Source: Deltaproteobacteria bacterium
GTDB taxonomy: Bacteria > Desulfobacterota > Desulfarculia > Desulfarculales > Desulfarculaceae
Direction: 5' to 3'
NCBI GenBank assembly: GCA_020444165.1
Contig: JAHLLK010000032.1
Span: 1 to 57,658, forward strand
DNA length: 57,658 nucleotides
Every line of letters begins with the position of its first letter. Within the stretch, counting starts at the first letter, position 1. Of this stretch, positions 26,467 to 36,004 are shown piece by piece. The notes under the pieces are model-generated. The model ran no database searches and was not told the origin of the DNA. It saw only the letters and a program-made list of their open reading frames with translations. The position numbers and the translations under genes are program-made.

Positions 26467-26638
26467 ACCATCCTTCCCTTGCTGGGCGCGGCGAGGGGGC
26501 AAGGGTCACCTGCCCGGCCGCCCGGCCGCCCGGCCGCTGGCGTTCTGCGGCTCACAGTAGCCTGTGCCGCGTCACCAGGCAAGTCCAAAGCGCGGGCAGG
26601 CGGGGGGGAGTCTGGAAAAAAGTAAGTTCTATCGGTGC

Positions 26639-27001
26639 CTAATCGCGGTCATGGAACTCGCGGAACACCTTGCCGCCGCCGGGGGTCGGGGCGGCGCGCA
26701 GCTTCTCCATGTGCCGCAGCGCGGCGAGCTCCCGCTCCAGTTGGGTCTGGTCCAGGCCGGTGGCCTGCCTGAGCTCGGTCAGGGTGGCGGCTTTTTGCCG
26801 GCGGATCAGCTCCAGGATGGCTTCCTGGGCGGGGTTGAGCATTTCCTGGGGCAGGCGGCTGGCGGTGTAGGTGGCCCAGGGGTCGCAGGACTTGGCCGGG
26901 TTCAAGGCGTCCATATAGCAGTCGTCGCACAGCATCCGGCCGGCGTGCTCGTGCAGTTCGTCCGGGTCCGTGGTGGCTTGGCATTGATCGCACAGAGGCA
27001 T
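26639..27001 (-). CDS. Small zinc-ribbon plus winged-helix protein
   Basis: 120 residues. The N-terminal CDQC...CDDC quartet, about 20 residues apart, is a likely zinc site, and CDPWATY follows. The C-terminal half, LNPAQEAILELIRRQKAATLTELRQATGLDQTQLERELAALRHMEKLRA, is a DtxR/MarR-like winged helix. Similar architecture occurs in uncharacterised Desulfobacterota proteins. It may be a DNA- or RNA-binding regulator. GGAGAG precedes the ATG at 27001. Confidence 0.75.
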   Translation of the reverse strand: MPLCDQCQATTDPDELHEHAGRMLCDDCYMDALNPAKSCDPWATYTASRLPQEMLNPAQEAILELIRRQKAATLTELRQATGLDQTQLERELAALRHMEKLRAAPTPGGGKVFREFHDRD

Positions 27002-27088
27002 GGCAGCTCTCCGGGAGGCCCGGCCGGGGGCCGGGGCTTGGTGGGGTTGGCCGGCAGGCGGGCCGGGGGCTCCCTGCCGCTGACTTTT

Positions 27089-27117
27089 AGTATATGGCAC
27101 CGCGGCGGCTGGGGCAA
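27089..27117 (-). promoter_or_regulatory. Promoter of the zinc/winged-helix gene
   Basis: On the minus strand TTGCCC (27117-27112), 17 bases, TATACT (27094-27089). The start codon lies about 88 bases downstream. The remainder of the 27002-27265 gap shows no clear plus-strand promoter for the response regulator. Confidence 0.5.
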
Positions 27118-27265
27118 ATCGGGTGGGGCCGCGCCGGCCGGGAGTGGTGCCCCGGGCGGGCAACCGCTGACCGGGCGAAAGGCTGGACCCCGGGGGGATT
27201 TTCGGGCATGATGACCCTACGGTCCCTGACGGCTGCCGCGCACCCCACATCAGGATAGAGAAACC

Positions 27266-28726
<1,461 letters not shown>

Positions 28727-28920
28727 CCCGGACCCCGGTCCCCCGCCGTTATTTCGCCCGAAAAAATCCCCCCGGTCCCTTGAGGGGGTGGCATAATGCC
28801 CAGGGCCGCAGCCAACCGGCGGCCGCGTGGGGGGAAGCCGGTTTGGCCATGGGCCACCTCATTTTTTTACGCGTCTGGGGCTCCGGTCCCGCGCCTTTAC
28901 CCCCTTTGGAATGTGAATCC

Positions 28921-30051
28921 ATGACAGAAATTGAATCTTGCAACCTGGCGGCTTTTTGCCGCGACTCCGCCCATGGCGGCGACGTCTGGGGGGCGGCCCG
29001 CCGCCTGGGCCTGCCCGTGGAGGAGATCATCGATCTCTCGGCCTCCTTGAACCCCCTGGGCCCCCCGCCGGGCATGGACCAGGCCATCCTGGAGGCCCTG
29101 CCGCTGATTTGCCATTATCCCGACCGCCTCAATTGGGAACTGCGCAACACCCTGTCCGAGCACTTGAACGTGCCCCGGGATCACGTGCTGCCCGCGGCCG
29201 GCTCCACGGCGCTTATCCGCATGATGGCCCGCATCATGGATCTGCGGAACATCGTGGTGGTGGCCCCGGTGTTCGGCGAGTTCAGCCGCTCCCTGGCCGT
29301 GGCCGGCCGGCATTTCCGCAACGTGGTGATCCCGGAAAAGCAGGACTTCCGCCCGGGCGCCAACGACCTGGAGCGCATCTGGGCCGAGGACACCTCCTGC
29401 GTGATCATCACCAACCCGGTGACTCCGGCCGGCGGCCTGATCGACCTGGAGGTGCTGGACGCCTTGGTGGAACAGGCCGAAAAGCGCCGGGCCTGGATCA
29501 TCCTGGACGAGGCCTACATCGACTTCGCGCCCGAGGAGTACCGCAATTGGGCGCCCAGCCGCGTGGACAGCCTGAAAAGCCTGGTGGTGATGCGGAGCAT
29601 GACCAAGTTCTACTGCCTGGCCGGGCTCCGGCTGGGGTACGCCCTGGCCCATCCCCAGACCCTCACTACCCTGGCGGCCCAGGGCCAGCCCTGGTCGGTG
29701 CACACCCTGGCCCAAGCTGCCGGGGTGCATTGCCTGGGGCAGGCGGAGTACGCGGAAAAGACCCGCTCCATGAACGAGGTCTGCCGCAAGGTGCAGGCGG
29801 GCGACTTGGCGAAATTGGGGTGTAAGGTCTACCCCAGCCAGGCCAACTACCTCCTCTGCCGCCTGGACCAGAACGGCCCCAACGCGGCCTATCTGGCCCA
29901 GGAGATGGAGAAAAAGGCCATCCTGGTGCGCGACGCCTCCACCTTCACCGGGTGCGGCGAGCACCATCTGCGGGTGGCGGTGACCTCGCCGGAGCGCTGG
30001 CGGCGTTTCCTGGAGGCGTACCAGGAGATCATAGGCTCGGCCCAGAAGTAG
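28921..30051 (+). CDS. cobD: Threonine-phosphate decarboxylase / aminotransferase class I-II
   Basis: 376 residues. HGGDVWGAARRLGLPVEEIIDLSASLNPLGPP at the N-terminus is the signature of CobD, the PLP enzyme that makes (R)-1-amino-2-propanol phosphate for the cobalamin lower loop. The PLP lysine is in SMTKFYCLAGLRLGYA; LDEAYIDF and the C-terminal LRVAVTSPE agree. Histidinol-phosphate aminotransferase is the closest alternative, but the HGG head favours CobD. The start is ATG at 28921; upstream in-frame codons look unconserved. It is 194 bases after the response regulator, with no clear terminator between. Confidence 0.85.
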   Translation: MTEIESCNLAAFCRDSAHGGDVWGAARRLGLPVEEIIDLSASLNPLGPPPGMDQAILEALPLICHYPDRLNWELRNTLSEHLNVPRDHVLPAAGSTALIRMMARIMDLRNIVVVAPVFGEFSRSLAVAGRHFRNVVIPEKQDFRPGANDLERIWAEDTSCVIITNPVTPAGGLIDLEVLDALVEQAEKRRAWIILDEAYIDFAPEEYRNWAPSRVDSLKSLVVMRSMTKFYCLAGLRLGYALAHPQTLTTLAAQGQPWSVHTLAQAAGVHCLGQAEYAEKTRSMNEVCRKVQAGDLAKLGCKVYPSQANYLLCRLDQNGPNAAYLAQEMEKKAILVRDASTFTGCGEHHLRVAVTSPERWRRFLEAYQEIIGSAQK

Positions 30052-30113
30052 GCCCCCGGGTGGGAGCCTCGGCAGGTTGCTTGCACTTAAAAAATTCCCA
30101 ACCCCATAAAAAC

Positions 30114-30213
30114 TATGAAGTTTTTTTGGGGAAAGGGGGTGTGGGGAAAACCACTTTTTGTTCACAAAAAGGGGTTTTCCCCCACATCTTCCCAAATCTC
30201 CGACAAACTTCTA
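30114..30213 (-). repeat. Stop-codon-anchored hairpin repeat, copy 4
   Basis: The end nearest the patatin gene contains that gene's TAG (30213-30211). The stem is long: GTGGGGAAAACC plus CTTTTTG (plus 30141-30160) pairs with CAAAAAG plus GGTTTTCCCCCAC (30164-30185). The outer end carries the same ATGAAGTTTTTTTGGGGA block as copy 1. Confidence 0.75.
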
Positions 30214-31068
30214 GCGCTGGAGCGCGGCCGGCCCCCGCTCCAAAAAGCGCAGGCCGTCTTCCCGGCCCAAGCGGCGGGCGTCCTCGGCCCCCGAGGGGTT
30301 GGTGTAGTCCCACTTCTGGATGCCGATGGGCGAGGAGGGCATGAGGTAGGTGCGGCCGGAGTGCCCGGTCAGAAGCTCGGGGCGGTAGCGCCGGGTGAGC
30401 AGCACCAGGCTGGGCGTGTCCGCGGGCCTGAGCGCGGCCACGGGCACGTTGTCGATGAGCCCGCCGTCCAGCACCGGCCGGCCGTTTTGGTACATGGGCG
30501 GCAGGAACGGCGGGGTGCAGGAGGTAGCCAAGAGGAGCTGCACCAGGTCCTCGGCGGTGGAGCAGTCGGCCACCCGGGCCACCCGGGGCACGAAGCCGAA
30601 GAGGGCCGGCCAGCGGGGGTGCAGGGGCGAGAGCAGGGCCTTTTCCAGGGAATAGAGCAGGATGCCCAGCACCGCGCCGGTCACCGGGCCGCACCAGGAG
30701 GGGGGCACGGCCACCAGCACCCGGATCTCCGGCCCCTGCCTGAGGCGCTCCAGGGCCGCCTGGTCCAAGGCGGCCCGCAGGATGCCGCTGTAGACCCGAA
30801 GGTGGGGAAAGGGACGCTCCCCCCGCAGAAGCTGGGACGGGTCGAAGTTGCGTTTGACCTGGGCCGTGGCCCGGCTGAATTCGGCCCGGGCCCGGTCTTC
30901 CACCTCGCCGTACATGAGGCAGGCCATGGTGGCCCCGGCGCTGACTCCGGCCACCACCCGGGGAGGCCGGGGCAAATGCGGGCCCACCACCTCCCAGAAG
31001 CCCACCTGCCAGAGGCAGCGGTTGCCGCCGCCGGCCCACACCACTGATTCGTAAGCCAAATCCGCCAA
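30211..31068 (-). CDS. Patatin-like phospholipase
   Basis: 285 residues. The oxyanion loop is WAGGGNRCLWQVG, the nucleophile elbow VAGVSAGATMA (Ser in G-x-S-x-G) and the catalytic Asp in LDGGLIDNVPV, so the Ser-Asp dyad is intact. A hydrophobic stretch VTGAVLGILLYSLEKALL lies mid-chain. It presumably hydrolyses acyl lipids at the membrane. The start is TTG at 31068, with AGGAGG 5 bases upstream. It follows mqnA by 25 bases and is probably the last gene of the ACP/radical SAM/mqnA unit. Confidence 0.9.
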   Translation of the reverse strand: MADLAYESVVWAGGGNRCLWQVGFWEVVGPHLPRPPRVVAGVSAGATMACLMYGEVEDRARAEFSRATAQVKRNFDPSQLLRGERPFPHLRVYSGILRAALDQAALERLRQGPEIRVLVAVPPSWCGPVTGAVLGILLYSLEKALLSPLHPRWPALFGFVPRVARVADCSTAEDLVQLLLATSCTPPFLPPMYQNGRPVLDGGLIDNVPVAALRPADTPSLVLLTRRYRPELLTGHSGRTYLMPSSPIGIQKWDYTNPSGAEDARRLGREDGLRFLERGPAALQR

Positions 31069-31093
31069 GCTTGCCTCCTGCGGGGGCCGCGGC

Positions 31094-31921
31094 CTACTCC
31101 CCGAAGAACTCCAGGTTCACCGGTTCCGGCAGGATGCCGGCCTGGTGAAGCCGCGCGAAAAACAGGCTGAGCCCCTGGCGCTCGGCCGCGTCCAGATGGT
31201 AGCCCAGGCCCTGGAAGTACTCCAGGTAATCGGTGGGCCGGCCGCCCAGCACCTGGGCCGCCCGCCGCGAACAGCCGGCCAAGTCCTCCCGCCCCCGGTC
31301 CCGGGAGGACAGGAGCGCCTGGTGCAGGCGGGCCACGGCCTGGGGCATCTCCCGGGCCGTCTGGCGGCGCACCACCCACAGGGCGTAGACAAAGGGCAGC
31401 CCGGTCCAGTTCCGCCACTCCTGCCCCAGATCCCACACCAGGGGCCAGTGGCCGCCCGCGGCCTCGGCCAGGGCCCGGTCGCCGATGCGGATCACCGCGT
31501 CGGGCCGGGGCGCGCCGCCCTCGGGAACCAGGCGGCAGGCCAGGTGCCAGCGCTCTTGCAAGAGCAGCTGCACCAGGGCCACCGAGGTATCGGACTCGAA
31601 CGGCGCCTCCACCACCCCCCCGGCCCATTGTTCCGGGGGCTTGCGGCTGAACAGGAGCACGCTCCGCACCGGGCCGTGGGAGCAGATGGACAGCCGGGGC
31701 AGGATGAGGTACTGGTCCCGGTTCTTGGCGTATTCCACCGAGGAGACCGTGGACACGTCCAGGCCGCCGCCGCGGATCAAGCGGTTGAGGTGGGAAGGCA
31801 CCCCGGTTATCTCCCGGTACAGGTCCGGGTCCGGGTCCAGATGGAGATGAACCGGCAGGATGTTAACGAAGCTGAGCCGGCCCATTCTGAGCGGTGCGTC
31901 CGAGGGCATCAGAGCGAGCAT
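31094..31921 (-). CDS. mqnA: Chorismate dehydratase, futalosine pathway of menaquinone synthesis
   Basis: 275 residues. RMGRLSFVNILPVH at the N-terminus, then GVPSHLNRLIRGGGLDVSTVSSVEYAKN and the IRIGDRALAEAAG segment are the MqnA pattern (periplasmic-binding-protein fold used as an enzyme). It converts chorismate to 3-enolpyruvylbenzoate, the first step of the futalosine route. The first 12 residues may be a false extension. No other mqn gene is seen here. It lies 180 bases after the radical SAM gene. Confidence 0.92.
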   Translation of the reverse strand: MLALMPSDAPLRMGRLSFVNILPVHLHLDPDPDLYREITGVPSHLNRLIRGGGLDVSTVSSVEYAKNRDQYLILPRLSICSHGPVRSVLLFSRKPPEQWAGGVVEAPFESDTSVALVQLLLQERWHLACRLVPEGGAPRPDAVIRIGDRALAEAAGGHWPLVWDLGQEWRNWTGLPFVYALWVVRRQTAREMPQAVARLHQALLSSRDRGREDLAGCSRRAAQVLGGRPTDYLEYFQGLGYHLDAAERQGLSLFFARLHQAGILPEPVNLEFFGE

Positions 31922-32101
31922 TCCAGGTAGAGGTGAGGAGCCCTTGCCATATACCAGAAACCCGGGCGGGGGGAAAGATGCCGCGGCCGGGCGGGGGCGT
32001 TTTCCCGGGGCGGGAGCAGGGTCGAAACCGCCGCCGGGAGTGGCGCGAAGCTGCCGGGCGCCGGCCCGGGTGGCCGTAGGTGATCGCTCAACCGCGGGGG
32101 G
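31922..32101. other. Short gap between the radical SAM gene and mqnA
   Basis: 180 GC-rich bases with no visible gene or terminator. The genes on both sides are on the minus strand. Confidence 0.3.
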
Positions 32102-33193
32102 TCAATCCGCCTGGGGCCCAGGGGGGGCCGTCAGCTCCGGGCACAGGTTACGCCCTTTGGGATAGCCCCGGACCCACACGGCCAGGTAGGTGTCCACGTA
32201 GTCCAGCCAGGCCCGGAAGGTCTCCGGGTGGGTGGCGTGGCGAAAGAGGCGGGCAGTGACCACCGCGCTGCCCGCCGCGTAGTGCCGGCAGTCGTCGCAG
32301 GTGGTGTCCGGCACGCAGCAGCCCGCCGCCCGGTCATAGGCCAGGTCGGTGCGGTATTGCCGGAAGGTCCGGCCCAGCCCCACGGTCGAGGACTCGTTTT
32401 GCCGGGGGTAGGAGCAGCCGAACAGCCGGTGCAGGCCCGCGGGGTGGGCGTGCACCTGGGCGTTGTAGGGGCTGAACAACACGTGCTCCGGAAAGGCGTC
32501 CAACAATTCCAGCATGGCCTGGCGCATGGCGTGCAGCGAGGCCGCGGTGTGGCGAAGGTCGCCGGTGTAGCCCTCGGGCGCCGAGAACACGTTGAAGGTG
32601 ACTTGGCAGCCAGCCCGGGCCAGGCGTTCCACCACCCCGTGGGACTCGGCGATGTTGTGCGGGGTGAAGGTGTAGACGAACACGGCCCGCTCGTCGCCCT
32701 GATACCCGGCCAACTGGCGGGCCAGCATGTCCCGGGCTCCCCGGACCCGTTGGCTGGTGGCGTCGTCGCCCCACACCGAGAGGTGGATGCGGTAGTCCAC
32801 CTCGGGGGGGATGACCTTGAGCCCGTTGGTGGCGATGCAGCCCAGGCTGATCTCCTGGTAACAGGCGGCCAGGATCGCGGGTTCCAGGGCCGGCTCGGCC
32901 CCGGCCAGCACCACGAAGGTGATGCCCCGTTCCTTTTCCCGCCTGAGGAGTTCGCCCCAGCGGGCCGGGTCGGTCACCGGCCGGGCGTGCTGCTTTTCGC
33001 CTTGGTAGTAGTAACAACCCTGGCAATGCAGGTTGCAGCGGCTGGTGACGTCGTAGGTGGATTCCCGCAGGAAAAACCACTCCCGCACTTTTTGGAAACG
33101 GGCGGCCACCTCCGCATCGGCGAGGATGTCCGAGAACCTGTGTTTCTCGCGAGGCTTGGCAGGAAGGGGTTTGAGAGCCACTACGCCGGGCAC
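32102..33193 (-). CDS. Radical SAM protein with C-terminal Cys cluster
   Basis: 363 residues. The AdoMet cluster motif is TSRCNLHCQGCYYY (CxxxCxxC, Cys near residue 53). The barrel continues with FVVLAGAEPALEP and IATNGLKV. Near the C-terminus GCCVPDTTCDDC supplies extra Cys residues that could bind an auxiliary iron-sulfur cluster. The start is GTG at 33193 with GGGGAGAAGG 7 bases upstream. It follows the acyl carrier protein by 24 bases, so an acyl-ACP or lipid-related radical reaction is a reasonable guess. It is not MqnC or MqnE by motif. Confidence 0.85.
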   Translation of the reverse strand: MPGVVALKPLPAKPREKHRFSDILADAEVAARFQKVREWFFLRESTYDVTSRCNLHCQGCYYYQGEKQHARPVTDPARWGELLRREKERGITFVVLAGAEPALEPAILAACYQEISLGCIATNGLKVIPPEVDYRIHLSVWGDDATSQRVRGARDMLARQLAGYQGDERAVFVYTFTPHNIAESHGVVERLARAGCQVTFNVFSAPEGYTGDLRHTAASLHAMRQAMLELLDAFPEHVLFSPYNAQVHAHPAGLHRLFGCSYPRQNESSTVGLGRTFRQYRTDLAYDRAAGCCVPDTTCDDCRHYAAGSAVVTARLFRHATHPETFRAWLDYVDTYLAVWVRGYPKGRNLCPELTAPPGPQAD

Positions 33194-33217
33194 CGGTTCA
33201 CCTTCTCCCCGCGGGGA

Positions 33218-33493
33218 TCACTGGCCCTGGGCCCGTTGTTGCTGCTCGGCCAAACGGGCGGCCACGTACTCGGCGATGAGGCGGAGGTTGATGAGCTTGC
33301 CGTAGTCTTCCTCGTCGATGACCACGTTGTACTCATCCTGCAGCACCAGGGCCACGGTGGCCATGTCCATGCTGTCTATGCCCAACTCATCCACCAGGTC
33401 CAGTTCGAGATCAAAGGTTTCCGGCGTCACCCCCTGGAGCTTCAGCTCCCGGATGATGATGGCGGCGATGTTCAGATGCAAGGAGTTATCCAT
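33218..33493 (-). CDS. Acyl carrier protein (stand-alone)
   Basis: 91 residues. The phosphopantetheine Ser is Ser41 in DELGIDSMDMATV; Leu of the common DSL is replaced by Met. AGGAGG lies 11 bases before the ATG at 33493; a longer frame to 33592 is unconserved. It differs from a housekeeping AcpP in sequence and context, and faces a fabG-type gene. It is the first gene of an operon with the radical SAM gene. Confidence 0.9.
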   Translation of the reverse strand: MDNSLHLNIAAIIIRELKLQGVTPETFDLELDLVDELGIDSMDMATVALVLQDEYNVVIDEEDYGKLINLRLIAEYVAARLAEQQQRAQGQ

Positions 33494-33613
33494 GGGTGCA
33501 AGCGCCTCCTGGAGAAGTTGCCCCGGGGATTGATTAAGAGGAGATCCCCCGTCCGACCGGCGGTTTCCGGCGATCCGCCCCCGAGGGGCCACCGGCCGGC
33601 GGACATCCTAAAA

Positions 33614-33642
33614 CAAATAGGGGAGAGGGCCGCAATTGTCAA
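33614..33642 (-). promoter_or_regulatory. Promoter of the ACP operon
   Basis: On the minus strand TTGACA (33642-33637), 17 bases, TATTTG (33619-33614). It would start a transcript about 115 bases before the ACP start codon. Confidence 0.6.
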
Positions 33643-33854
33643 CCTTCACTTGGCCCTTCGGCCGCCCGGCCTGGCGGGCCGGCGCCGGCGGCTGAAAAAC
33701 CCCGCCCCCCATGCTAGAATGCGGGAGGCCACCGGGACCGCTCTGGGCTGGCCCCTCCGGCGAGGCGCGCCGCCGGCGGCCTGCGAGGTTGCCGTCTGGC
33801 GGAAATTGTAGAATTATTTCGCTAATTGCGCAAGTTAGGAATCAAGGGCGGCAA

Positions 33855-33893
33855 GGGAAATATCTAAGGGAGATATCTAAGGGAGATATCTAG
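33855..33893 (+). repeat. Three tandem 13-bp units upstream of fabG
   Basis: GGGAAATATCTAA, GGGAGATATCTAA and GGGAGATATCTAG follow one another without a gap. Units two and three contain the palindrome AGATATCT. They end 44 bases before the fabG start, in the region where a promoter or operator would be expected; the remaining part of this 440-base gap has no visible gene. Confidence 0.75.
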
Positions 33894-33937
33894 GGGAGCC
33901 CCTGCCGGCCAACCTATCACAAGCTGAGGTGAGCGCC

Positions 33938-34666
33938 ATGAAACCCGATGCCAGCGCCATCGTCACCGGCGGCAGCCGGGGCATAGGCCGGGCCGTGTGC
34001 CTGGCCCTGGCCCAGGCTGGTTACTACCTGGTCGTGAACTACGCCACCAACCGGGCCGCCGCCGAGGAGACCCTGCTCCTGTTGGAGGCCGAGGGAGGCC
34101 ACGGCGAGGTGGCCGGTTTTGACGTGGCCGACGCCGCGGCCAGCCGGGCCGCCGTGGAGGAGATCGTGGCCCGCCTGGACAACGTGGAGGTCCTGGTGCA
34201 CAGCGCCGGGGTGACCGCCGACGGGCTCATGGCCATGCTGAGCGACGAGGAATGGCACCGGGTCATCGACGTGTCGCTCCACGGCTTCTTCAACGTGGCC
34301 CGGCCCCTGTTGATGCACATGATCGGCCGCAAACGGGGGGCCATCGTGGCCCTGGGCTCGGTGGCGGCCGACCTGCCCCACCGCGGCCAGACCAACTACG
34401 CGGCCGCCAAGGCCGGGTTGGCCGCGGCGGTGCGCTCCCTGGCTGCCGAGGTGGCCCGCCTGGGCATCCGGGCCAACGTGGTGGCGCCGGGGCTCATCGC
34501 CACGGAAATGACCCAGGAGGTGCCCCGCCAGTTGGTGAAGCAACTGGTGCCCATGGCCCGCATGGGCCGGCCCGACGAGGTGGCCCGGGTGGTGCGCTTC
34601 CTCTGCTCGGAGGAGGCCTCCTACCTCACCGGCCAGGTCATCGGGGTCAACGGAGGCATGGCGTGA
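33938..34666 (+). CDS. 3-oxoacyl-ACP reductase (FabG-like SDR)
   Basis: 242 residues. The NADPH motif is TGGSRGIGRA near the N-terminus, NxAG appears as HSAG, and the catalytic Tyr-Lys pair lies in TNYAAAKAG, preceded by LGSVAA. The C-terminus VNGGMA is standard. It would reduce a ketoacyl group on ACP. The ATG at 33938 has GAGGTGAG just upstream. The stop overlaps the GTG of the lolA-like gene (GTGA), so the two are translationally coupled. Given the ACP gene facing it, it probably serves a specialised fatty-acid-like pathway. Confidence 0.9.
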   Translation: MKPDASAIVTGGSRGIGRAVCLALAQAGYYLVVNYATNRAAAEETLLLLEAEGGHGEVAGFDVADAAASRAAVEEIVARLDNVEVLVHSAGVTADGLMAMLSDEEWHRVIDVSLHGFFNVARPLLMHMIGRKRGAIVALGSVAADLPHRGQTNYAAAKAGLAAAVRSLAAEVARLGIRANVVAPGLIATEMTQEVPRQLVKQLVPMARMGRPDEVARVVRFLCSEEASYLTGQVIGVNGGMA

Positions 34667-35334
34667 GCCTGCGGAAGGCCTGGCCGGCCGGCCTGTGGCT
34701 GGTCCAGGCGCTGCTGGCCTTGTCCCTGCTGGCCTTCGCCCCGGCCGCCCAGGCCCAGGACAATGCTCCGGACAAGGCGCGGGACTGGGCCCGGGACTGG
34801 GCGGGGCTCCAGCAGGCCGGGGAGGGCATCCAGACCCTGGCCGCGGACTTCGTGCAGGAGAAACACCTGAAGTTCCTCACCAAACCCCTCCTGTCCCAGG
34901 GCAAGGTCTATTACCAGGCCCCGGACGAGATCCGCTGGGAGTTCACCAGCCCCCTGGCCACGGTGACCATCCTGAAGGGCGGCGGGGTCAGCCGCTACGT
35001 GAAGACCGACGGGGTGTGGCGGGAGGACTCGCCCCAGGCCGCGGCCGGCTTGGGGGCCATGCTGCAGGAGATGCGCCTGTGGATGTCCGGCCGCTTCAGC
35101 CCCGACTCGCCGTTTCATCCCACTCTGGAGCCCGGCCCTCCGCCCCGCATCGTGCTCACCCCGGGGCCGGAGCTGGCCAAGTTCGTGGGCCAAGTGGTGC
35201 TGTTCCCCGGCCCCCGGCCCGGGGTCATGGACCGGGTGGAGATCGCCGAGTACGACCAGTCCCAGACCGTGATCCGCTTTGAGAACGTGCGGCTGAACCA
35301 ACCCCTGCCGCCGGAAATCTTCGCCAAGCCGTGA
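34663..35334 (+). CDS. LolA-like outer-membrane lipoprotein carrier
   Basis: 223 residues. A signal peptide with the core ALLALSLLAFAPAAQA is followed by the LolA-type domain: IQTLAADFVQEKHLKFL, GKVYYQAPDEIRWEF and VILKGGG-like segments. It should act in the periplasm as a hydrophobic-cargo carrier. The context, between a FabG and a DUF3261 lipoprotein, is that of the dedicated LolA-like protein of aryl polyene-type clusters rather than the general LolA. GTG start, overlap of 4 bases with fabG. Confidence 0.88.
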   Translation: MSLRKAWPAGLWLVQALLALSLLAFAPAAQAQDNAPDKARDWARDWAGLQQAGEGIQTLAADFVQEKHLKFLTKPLLSQGKVYYQAPDEIRWEFTSPLATVTILKGGGVSRYVKTDGVWREDSPQAAAGLGAMLQEMRLWMSGRFSPDSPFHPTLEPGPPPRIVLTPGPELAKFVGQVVLFPGPRPGVMDRVEIAEYDQSQTVIRFENVRLNQPLPPEIFAKP

Positions 35335-35993
35335 AGACTCCCGCCCTGCTCTTCTGGCTGGGCCTGAGCCTGAGCCTGAGTTTGGGCCTGGCCGGCTGCG
35401 CCCGGGGCCCGGTCCCCCTGCCCTCGCCCGAGGGCCAGGACCCGGCCGCCGCGGCCCGCTGCCTGGCCGTGTTCCCCACCCCGCCGTGGCGGGCTCTGCA
35501 CCGCATCGAGGCCCACTTCCCCGGCGGCGGCGAGGCTGCGTTCCTGGGCCTCAGCCAGTTGGCCGGGGGGCGGTTGCGTTGCCTGTTGATGTCGCCGGAG
35601 GGCGCGGTGTTTTTGGATGCCGAAATGGGCGGGGGGGAGCCCAAAGTGTACCGGGCCCTGCCGCCCTTTGACCGGGGCAGCCTGGCCCAGGGGCTGTTGG
35701 CTGACGTGGCCCTCTTGTTCCGGCCGCCGGACGGGCGGCTGGTGGGTGCGGCCCCCCAGGGCCCGGGCTGGCGGGCCGACTGGGTCACCGTGGCCGGGGA
35801 GCGGGAGCAAATCTCCGTGGCAGCGGGCGGGGATTGGCGTCTCACCCGCTGGGACGCCGACGCGGCTCTCCTGCGGGAGGCCACGGGCAGCCGCCGGCGG
35901 CCTGACGGCTGGGCCGGGGCCATCAGCCTGGAGGCCCCGGGCGAGGGCTACCGCCTGGACCTGACCCTGCTGGAAGCCGGCCCTCCCCAATAA
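35331..35993 (+). CDS. DUF3261 lipoprotein
   Basis: 220 residues. The signal peptide ends in a lipobox GLAGC, so Cys22 or so is lipidated. The rest, with RIEAHFPGGGEAAFLGLSQLAGGRLRCLLMSPEGAVFLDAE, matches DUF3261, which accompanies LolA-like proteins in aryl polyene/xanthomonadin-type gene sets. GTG start overlapping the lolA-like stop as GTGA. It is convergent with rsmA, 11 bases away. Confidence 0.8.
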   Translation: MKTPALLFWLGLSLSLSLGLAGCARGPVPLPSPEGQDPAAAARCLAVFPTPPWRALHRIEAHFPGGGEAAFLGLSQLAGGRLRCLLMSPEGAVFLDAEMGGGEPKVYRALPPFDRGSLAQGLLADVALLFRPPDGRLVGAAPQGPGWRADWVTVAGEREQISVAAGGDWRLTRWDADAALLREATGSRRRPDGWAGAISLEAPGEGYRLDLTLLEAGPPQ

Positions 35994-36004
35994 TGCCAAT
36001 TTTC

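Noticed and set aside
26513..26536. Three tandem CCCGGCCG units
   Set aside because: Simple GC slippage in a short gap; no symmetry or placement that suggests a site.
28727..28920. Possible cobalamin riboswitch before cobD
   Set aside because: The conserved B12-box type sequence and the long structured core are absent and the gap is too short.
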